Below are positions 57,428-64,000 of a DNA stretch of 64,000 nt, one piece after another (position 1 is the stretch's first letter; every line of letters starts with the position of its first letter). The DNA is taken from the NCBI GenBank assembly GCA_029851415.1, contig CM056742.1, positions 92,618,748-92,682,747 of the forward strand. Reading direction: 5' to 3'. Below the pieces are notes generated by a model. That model was not told the DNA's origin. It did no database searches and saw only the letters and a program-made list of their open reading frames with translations. Made by a program: the position numbers and the translations under genes. Origin of the DNA: Eretmocerus hayati (Eukaryota > Arthropoda > Insecta > Hymenoptera > Aphelinidae).

Positions 57428-57602
57428 TTAATGAAGTGTAGACCAGACGTATACCTGGCACTAGCAAGGAAAATTTTATGAAATTGTATGTTTATTTGTG
57501 TCACAACTGTTATCATACCTTTATAGTGAACCCTGTATAATACCTTTGCCTTACGGTCCAAATGGACCTAGACATAATAAATCCGTTATCAATCAATCAA
57601 TC
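57428..57602 (+). mobile_element. LINE 3' end with (ATCA)n tail
   Basis: CCTTACGGTCCAAATGGACC, then AATAAATCC and ATCAATCAATCAATC. This is a LINE 3' untranslated region of the type found, in minus orientation, at 60276-60440. Position and strand suggest that it is the tail of the LINE at 48149-52205, separated from it by the Gypsy insertion. Confidence 0.7.
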
Positions 57603-59582
57603 TCTTGAATACATCAATAATAACTCATTCGATGCGTGAATATTCACTCATCCGGAAAGAGAGCTCTTTTTACGCATTTAGTGCGTGAAATTCCACGTAT
57701 TGTGCGTGAAGGAAGTTTTTCTGTGCCAATGAGAGAATAATCACGCCAAAAGCGTGAAATTCCACGTATTCAGATTTAGCGAGTAAAATCGCGAGAAAGT
57801 TAATTACATGGATAATTTTCGGGTATGAATGTACATGCAGTAATCGAGACTTTGATTTTGGTCATTTTCTCGGGCTCCGATCTAATTCTTCCACATCTTC
57901 CTTTGAAATTTCGTCCGCGACAAGGCGACCTAGAGTGAATCTAGGATGCCTGGTGAGCACTCCAAAAAAATGTCTCATTTTCAGTGAAAATCCGATAACA
58001 AGATTGAGGCACATGGCTTAGACACTAAACTCATCATTCTGGACATGAAACGTATGCGAAATTAGAATGAATTTCTTGCGAGAATTTCAAATCATATTTC
58101 GGAATTTCAGATGATCCAATATCGATCTATGTCACTTGATCAACGAATCCGTTGATTGAAATCAGCTTGCATTAGCCGAGTCATGTAATAATATGATTTG
58201 GTATACGAAATTGTTGTTCCAATATTGTACTTTGAATGAGAAATTCGAGGATACCCACAGCAACTCTAACTCCGACGCTGGCAGCGGAGGTATACGTCAA
58301 ACTACTAATATAATAATATACGGAATTGACATTTCGACCCTTGATCTTAAAAAATGAAAAAGATCAGTTGACGAATCGAACTGAAACCTAAGTACTAAGT
58401 ATATTTGAATAGCATATGTGAGGAAAAGTTTGGGTGGGATAATTCGGAGTTTGCTCGTCGAATTGCAAGGCGATAAAACACGTTCCGGGTAGATTATCGG
58501 GATAATACCAATTTGTAAAGCATTGCAAGGATATTTAGAAATAGTTTATCTCGAATGCATGTGACACTGGAATTTTCCTAGAAGCCTTCAGAAACCTTCA
58601 AGCGTTTCCGGAAGCGGAGTTATGGGTTATGGTGCGATATCTAAGAGTCATACTTCTGACATACTGTTCTGAAATTTTCTGGTAACCTTCCATACACCTC
58701 ACGAAATGAACCCCTCCGAATCAAGATTCTTGACAGGTTGCAGGTGCAAAATTATAGAATCAGTCCAAAAAATTTTTGAAATCTTGAATTTCGGCCAAAA
58801 TTTCTGAGGAAGCTGTCAGAAACCTCTCGAAAATCTTTAAGAAAGTCAAGGCGCGCGGTCGCGCGCCCAGGCAAGTATAAGTTTAGAAGAAAAGAATGAG
58901 TCACCGCGTAACTATACCTTGAATTCGTCGACCCTAACCTTGTCATACCATTTCATTAGAGTTATGATTATGTATAAGGAGGTTTAGGCCTGAGGAAAAG
59001 TTTTTTGAGTGCTTTCTTATGGCATTGCTCGTCGATTAATAATGATCTTAAGCGCCCTCCCTCTCGTATTTTAGTAAATCCAAAATTCACTGTGAGGGTT
59101 ACTCGAGAAACTCTTGTCAATCGTTTCAAATAAATTTGCGACATGCATTCGTGTTAGTGTGTCGGTGTGATGTAAGATTTTTGACACCAAGTAGAAGAGA
59201 ACATGCGTGATGTATACAGAATAAGAATACTTGGGGCTGTCTGCTCAGCTGACAATTAATGATAGAAGTTTGGGTATCGTATCATCTCATCCTCGTTAAT
59301 AAAGTACGGCTCTTCTGAGCCTCATTCTTCATCATTTTTTGGGTTATTCATTTGAAAGCTTCGAATTGAGTGGTATAAATGCGACGCATAGTGCGTGCTG
59401 GTTATTGAAATCGAAAAACGCGTGTGTTCATGTGGGGTTCCAGTGTCAACTCTTGTAAATGTTATTATCATTTCTAGATAGACCCGGATTCGCGGTTACA
59501 ATGTTGTGCCAAAACACATGTGGTCTATTCCTGCCATAGATCGTTTCTTGTAGATTTACATAAAATGTGCCAACCATTTGAG
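57603..59582. other. No gene recognised
   Basis: The word GCGTGAAATTCCACGTATT occurs twice, near 57688 and 57748, among other GCGTGAA words. The rest is unassigned AT-rich sequence with only short frames. A palindrome GGCGCGCGGTCGCGCGCC lies near 58851-58868. Confidence 0.5.
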
Positions 59583-60103
59583 GTAGTTGTACACTAAAGC
59601 TGAAAATACAGTGAAATTTCCGGTCGCACGGACAGCTCTGGTCGCATCAAAACTGTTCGCTATCCAGAGGTGTCCGCTATTCAGAGGTTCATTCCTGTAA
59701 TTATACTTTTGCTGCTCGCAAAAAATTGTCCGTTATTGAGAGGTGTCCGCTAATGGGAGGTATCTGTTAAGGGAGATTCTACTGTATACCAGAGAATCAC
59801 CAAAGTTGGGGAGGATTTAGTTCAAGTGTTAATGAACACCTGGCCGAAATTTCAGAATGATTGACCGTTTTGTTTCGGAGTGGTAGCCATCAAAAACCCG
59901 CCACTTTCAACTTTGCGTTCATATGGGAATCGACGATCCCGCATGAGCGCAATGTTAAGAGTGACGAATTTTGATGACTACCACTCTGAAACAGAATGGT
60001 CAATCATTTTGAAATTTTGCACAGGTGTTCATTGACACTTGAACTAAATCCTCACCAACTTTGGTGACATTCTGCTATACTTTGCATTTTAGTGTACAAC
60101 TAC
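59583..60103. mobile_element. Hairpin element, later interrupted by a MITE
   Basis: Outer ends GTAGTTGTACACTAAA (59583) and its inverse (60089-60103). The inner arms 59792-59895 and 59970-60071 are reverse complements (CACCAAAGTTGG, GAACACCTG, TTTTGATG(G/A)CTACCACT). The left arm is split by the 176-bp MITE at 59609-59784. Confidence 0.7.
59609..59784. mobile_element. pogo/Tigger-like MITE
   Basis: Flanked by TA on both sides (59607-59608 and 59785-59786). Ends CAGTGAAATTTCC and GGGAGATTCTACTG. The interior has repeated GAGAGGTGTCCGCTA-type text and GGACA words. TA target and CAGTRRAA ends fit pogo-type Tc1/mariner MITEs. Confidence 0.7.
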
Positions 60104-60258
60104 TTTAAAAGAGAATTTGGGTTGTTTACATTATGACGGTATAATATATCTACCATCTCCCTCTATCTTAGGCCAAATGATTATACGAATATGAATAGAA
60201 TATTATGAATATTATTATTACAGCAACGGCGAGAGAAAAGAAGTGGACAGCCGGAGGT

Positions 60259-60440
60259 GAGAGAGAGAGAGAGAGATTGATTGATTGAAAAAGTATTTAT
60301 TCTGCCTAGGTCTTGATAGACCGTAAGGCAAATGGAAAATCCCAGAGGTTCACATGGTAGAGGTTTACAATGTTTCACATAAATTATTGATAGAAAATAT
60401 TATTTCATGAGAAAATACCGACTAACACGAATATGACTTA
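60259..60440 (-). mobile_element. LINE 3' end fragment plus (GA)n
   Basis: A GAGAGAGAGA run (60259-60275) is followed by ATTGATTGATTGA. On the minus strand the sequence reads TTTGCCTTACGGTCTATC, then GAATAAATAC and TCAATCAATCAAT, the same 3' end as at 57428-57602. A 5'-truncated LINE insertion. Confidence 0.7.
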
Positions 60441-61061
60441 AGAAAAACAAACGGATGAGTTCAGTATTTACATTAACATATCATACAAGTTTGAGGTGTG
60501 TCTCAACAATAAAAATTATAAATATCATAAATATCGCAAGCACATCGTAATTGACTAGAGACTTTGAATTCTCAGTACCGATATATAGATATAGTGCGGA
60601 CTGCATACAGTCAAGCGTTGCGTTACTGAAACTGCGTGCGACCCAAAACATAGTCCGTTTTAATATTGACATAAATGCGTCCTGTTATTCTGGATATTGT
60701 TTTTGTCAATTATTTAAACAATTTACGACGAAAGTCGAATTCTCTTCGCATATAACACCCGATGTTGGGGTGAATAAAGCCATCCAAAGTAAAATCGAAA
60801 TCGATTTTTGAGAAATTTTGGAAATACCTATTTTTGACCTTTTGGACTTTCCAAGTCAAAATTTGACCGCGGTATCTACAGATATAGCTCGGAGCCCAAG
60901 TTTGCGAATAATTGAGCATGAGTGAAAAATTTTTCCGCAATGAATTTGCAATAAATTTTGCGATAAACAAAATTTGCAAAATATAACTTTTCGCTTTTTT
61001 GAAGGTTTTTGAATAGATTTCAATACTTTTCATTGATTTTTGACACAACTGTCAGGATATA
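60441..61061. other. No gene recognised
   Basis: Short frames on both strands and several palindromic words, but no element terminus or domain that I can name. Confidence 0.45.
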
Positions 61062-61646
61062 TTGATGAACTTTGAAACTTTTGCCACTTTTTCAGAGAGC
61101 ATGGCGAATCAAAATGATACTTTTAGCTGGAACGCAGACTTAACCACCTGGTTAGTTACCTTACCACCAGATGAATACGTAGAGACTTTTCGCAAACTTG
61201 AACTCCGTGAAGATGGTCCTGTCAAGATGCAAAGGCTCATGCGCTACCTTATGGGCAATTATACCGAATCAGACTTTGTTCGAAATGATGATTTCGAAAA
61301 TGATGAACCTTTTCGTGAACATAGAATTAAATTGCGTAATGACTCAGTACAAGCGGCGTATAGATCGGTCTGCAGAGACCACATCAACAACGACGACGTC
61401 AACGACAACACATTAGCAAGCGAAGGCTTAGCCTCATCATCAAGATTGGGAGAGCACAATACTTCTGAAACACCAGTGCTACTAGTAAGCGAGTCTACGA
61501 CAATAACGACCGCAACAGAGCCTGCTTTAACATACACAGGTGCAATGAATAGGCCGACCGTAGCAACTACAACAGCAACAAATAATGTGCCAATTTTCAG
61601 CACTACGGGTGGTCCAATCGACTTTGATATAGCAACCAAGCATTAG
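61062..61646 (+). CDS. Hypothetical gag-like protein
   Basis: A 194-codon open frame with two ATG choices (61062, 61065) and a further in-frame Met at 61101. The first half is charged (DEYVETFRKLELREDGP, KMQRLMRYLM). The second half is very rich in Thr, Ser, Ala and Asn, low-complexity. No CCHC knuckle. It ends 60 bp before a Copia integrase fragment on the same strand, so a degenerate or unusual gag is possible, but a separate gene or chance frame cannot be excluded. No introns obvious. Confidence 0.35.
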   Translation: MMNFETFATFSESMANQNDTFSWNADLTTWLVTLPPDEYVETFRKLELREDGPVKMQRLMRYLMGNYTESDFVRNDDFENDEPFREHRIKLRNDSVQAAYRSVCRDHINNDDVNDNTLASEGLASSSRLGEHNTSETPVLLVSESTTITTATEPALTYTGAMNRPTVATTTATNNVPIFSTTGGPIDFDIATKH

Positions 61647-61705
61647 AATCTTTCCTTATCTCAGCTAGAAATATTTTGGGATCAAATGAAAAATGTTGAT
61701 TCATT

Positions 61706-62215
61706 AAATCAGATCAGGCTTTAGAATTCAAAGTTGGCAAATTCTCTGAGGTAATGAAAGAAGAAAATATAGAGTCTATATTCTCTCCTCCTTACACGCC
61801 TGAACACAATGACACAGCCGAGAGATTCAACAAGTCAATTCAAAGAAGGATTCTAGCCATTTTACTTGATTCAGGTATGCCAAAATCGATGCGGGGATTG
61901 GTTTCAGAAGCTGCAGTCATTACATACAATAGAACTCCACATAAAACAATTAATCATGGAACTCCCTTGAGAAAATTTGCACCATTAGCCAGATGTCATT
62001 TTGAACAAATTAGGAGATTCGAATGTGTTAGTTATATAAAAGTATCAAAACTCGAATCAAAGTTTGAATCTAAAGCAATCAAAGCTTTCTTAGTCGGCTA
62101 CAAAGATACTAGCTACATTTTTGGCATTCACGATCGCACAAGTTTATCGAGTCTAGGCATGTTCGATTCAACGAAAGATTCGTTTATGGAGATTATCACA
62201 AGAAATATTCCATAG
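61706..62215 (+). pseudogene. Copia-type integrase, C-terminal half
   Basis: Begins at IKSDQALEFKVGKF, the second catalytic Asp region, and runs through SPPYTPEHNDTAERFN, which carries the third catalytic residue, to NRTPHKT and a C-terminal segment ending in a stop at 62215. The first half of integrase, protease and gag are missing, so the element is 5'-truncated or rearranged. A frameshift near 62190 leads into the linker to RT. Confidence 0.85.
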
Positions 62216-63507
62216 CAAATTCAAATTCGAGTGAACCGATTCAAGGAGTTCTTGATCCCCATAATGAGTCTATTAAATTTGACAAGGTTGATGAAGAGAT
62301 CGATCTTGTGAATGATATTGAAGCAGTATAACCTAAAAAACGAGGTAGACCTCGAAAAGTTCAGAATACTTCGAATCAAATTCAAGTTCCCAAAGATTTC
62401 CAGGGACCCTCAACTAGAAGTAAGACAAAAAGGAAACTCGAAGGATCAGAACAAGCACATCATGTTTCAGTCGAGAAACCAGTCATAGACATTAGTTATG
62501 CTAACTACTCGTGTCTACCCAGGTCAAATCTTTCAAACAAATCTGAAAAACGAATCAATGATGACATAGTTGGTTATATTTTACTTGCTTCTATACAAGA
62601 AGATCCAATCACTTATGAGGAAGCTATGGCTTCTCCTGACAAAGAATTCTGGCAGAAAGTCGTGAAAGAAGAATTAGATTCTATGAAATCAAATCAAGTT
62701 TGGACTCTAGTTGAAGAACCACGAACTCAGAGTGGTGGTTCCAAAGCTAATATCATAGATTCTAAATGGGTTTTCAAGAAAAAGGTCGAGTCAAATGGAG
62801 AAATTAGATACAAAGCGAGGTTAGTCATTAGAGGATTCAAAGATAAAAAAACTTATGATTTGAAAGAGACATATGCTCCAGTAGCAAGACTCTCCTTAGT
62901 CAGAGCCATTCTTATAATCACAAACAAATACAATTTTCATGCATGTCGACTTGATGTCAAAACGGCATTTTTGAATGGCGAGCTAAGTGAAGAGATATAT
63001 ATGGAAATACCGAAAGGTCTGAATGTCAGTGATGAAATTATGAGATCTAATGTACTCAAACTTGAAAAATTCATTTATGGACTCAGGATAAGTCCAAAGA
63101 AATGGAACAATCGATTCACGATAGAAATGAAGAAGCTTGGTTTAGAGAATGATTTACACGAACCATGTGTTTTCACTTGGAGGAAGAATGGTATAATGGC
63201 ATTAGTTTTGTTGTATGTTGATGATATGCTAATCGTTAGCAATAATCTTGAGAAATTGAATCGAATCAAAAATCATTTGAATCAAACTTTTGAAATGAAA
63301 GACCTTGGTAAACCAAAGTTATTTTTAGGTATGATCATTGAAAGAAACAAAGAGAATCAAACGATCAGAGTTCATCAAACTCCATGTATCAAAAATGTTT
63401 TGGAAAAATTCGATATGCAAGATTCAAAACCACAAAACACACCAATGATAATAAATCAATTACAACATAAAAAAGAAAGAGTCGAATTAAACCTGTTGAA
63501 TCTATAA
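62190..63507 (+). pseudogene. Copia-type reverse transcriptase
   Basis: The frame carries one stop (near 62329) in the linker, which includes an AT-hook-like PKKRGRPRK. The long open frame from 62340 then runs with the full RT: DKEFWQKVVKEELDSM, WVFKKKVESNGEIRYKARLV, DVKTAFLNGEL (motif A) and LLYVDDMLIV (motif C). The catalytic Asp pair is present. The frame is lost at about 63490. The RT domain itself is essentially intact for about 290 residues. Function: cDNA synthesis. Confidence 0.85.
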
Positions 63508-64000
63508 ATAAAGAGCAGAACCATGAAATACGTAAGGTGCCTTATAGAGAAGCCATTGGAAGCCTAATGTATTTGGTAGTAGCCACAAGGCCAGACATAG
63601 CTTTCGCGGTCAATTTCTTAGCTAGAAAACAGAATAATCCAAATGCAGAAGACTGGAAAGCTATTAAAAGAATCTTGCGCTACCCCAAAGGGACAATGAA
63701 TCTTGGCTTAACCTTTACTGCATCATCTGAGAATCTAGAATCTTTTACAGACGCGAGTTATAGAGATTGTGAAAACTCTATTTCGACTGGTAGTTATATT
63801 ATTAGATTGTTTGGAGATACAGTTGCTTGGGAAAGTCGTGAACAAAATCAAGTGACTCTCTCAACATGTCAGGTAGAGTATTTCTATGAGTGAATCTTGC
63901 CAAGAACTTATTTCTATTGACAAATCAATCCGATATATTTTGGGATTCACTTCATATCCAGTTACTGTCTGGTGTGACAATGAATCCTCAGGAGATTGCA
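63490..64000 (+). pseudogene. Copia-type RNase H region, running off the window
   Basis: After a frameshift the frame resumes (YREAIGSLMYL, TRPDIAFAVNFLARKQ) and reaches RNase H sequence (ESFTDASYRDC, GDTVAWESREQNQ, TLSTCQVEYF). A stop at 63891 is bypassed by another frame shift to QELISIDKSIRYI and VWCDNESS at the window end. The element continues outside. Confidence 0.8.

Overview
This is an AT-rich eukaryotic window that looks like an insect or other arthropod repeat landscape. It has short GT-AG introns, CR1/Jockey-like LINE tails ending in (ATCA)n, and Helitron, Gypsy, Copia and pogo-like elements. There is no prokaryotic operon, no rRNA and no intact tRNA gene. Almost all recognisable coding sequence belongs to mobile elements, mostly broken. 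The species cannot be named from the sequence alone.

Layout. 0-5.5 kb: a small palindromic element, an unassigned coiled-coil ORF, a candidate spliced exon on the minus strand, and a piece of a ~315 bp-period repeat. 5.7-12.9 kb: a Helitron-derived district. Two short inverted termini (hairpin plus CTAG) bound two converging Pif1-type helicase remnants. The minus-strand copy is followed on the same strand by an acidic ORF, a four-finger C2H2 gene and a six-exon RPA-like OB-fold gene whose splice junctions all join in frame. A third fragment on the plus strand repeats part of the helicase and of the RPA-like gene. Minisatellites flank these pieces. 12.96-15.49 kb: a palindrome with two arms of about 1,068 bp. 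15.86-17.25 kb: a smaller inverted-repeat element.

17.24-32.65 kb: a 15 kb nested inverted-repeat structure. Its arms are themselves palindromic. The right arm carries a tandem duplication and a 1.13 kb inserted palindrome containing tRNA-Thr-like halves. The central spacer holds a GC-rich tract strongly enriched in GGCCG and a 535 bp tandem array. 33.4-39.9 kb: a decayed Gypsy-like element on the minus strand (gag, zinc knuckles, protease, partial RT). Its gag is split by ~4.5 kb of ~320 bp-period repeat, which in turn holds a 995 bp TRIM-like element with tRNA-like sequence in each terminal repeat. 40.3-42.6 kb: an element built from degenerate short tandem repeats. 43.35-47.8 kb: another long palindrome.

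48.1-52.2 kb: a decayed LINE with PHD-type ORF1 and APE/RT ORF2. A second, internally deleted Gypsy element (LTRs at 52,231-52,439 and 57,215-57,427) follows, apparently nested in the LINE, whose 3' tail resumes at 57.43 kb. 59.6-60.1 kb: a pogo-like MITE inside a hairpin element. 61.7-64.0 kb: a Copia element (integrase, RT, RNase H) running off the window edge.

The genes most likely to act together are the Helitron helicase, acidic ORF, zinc-finger and RPA-like set at 8.5-11.3 kb. Helicase plus single-strand DNA-binding protein fits rolling-circle transposition. All coordinates were read by eye, so boundaries of repeats are approximate to a few bases.
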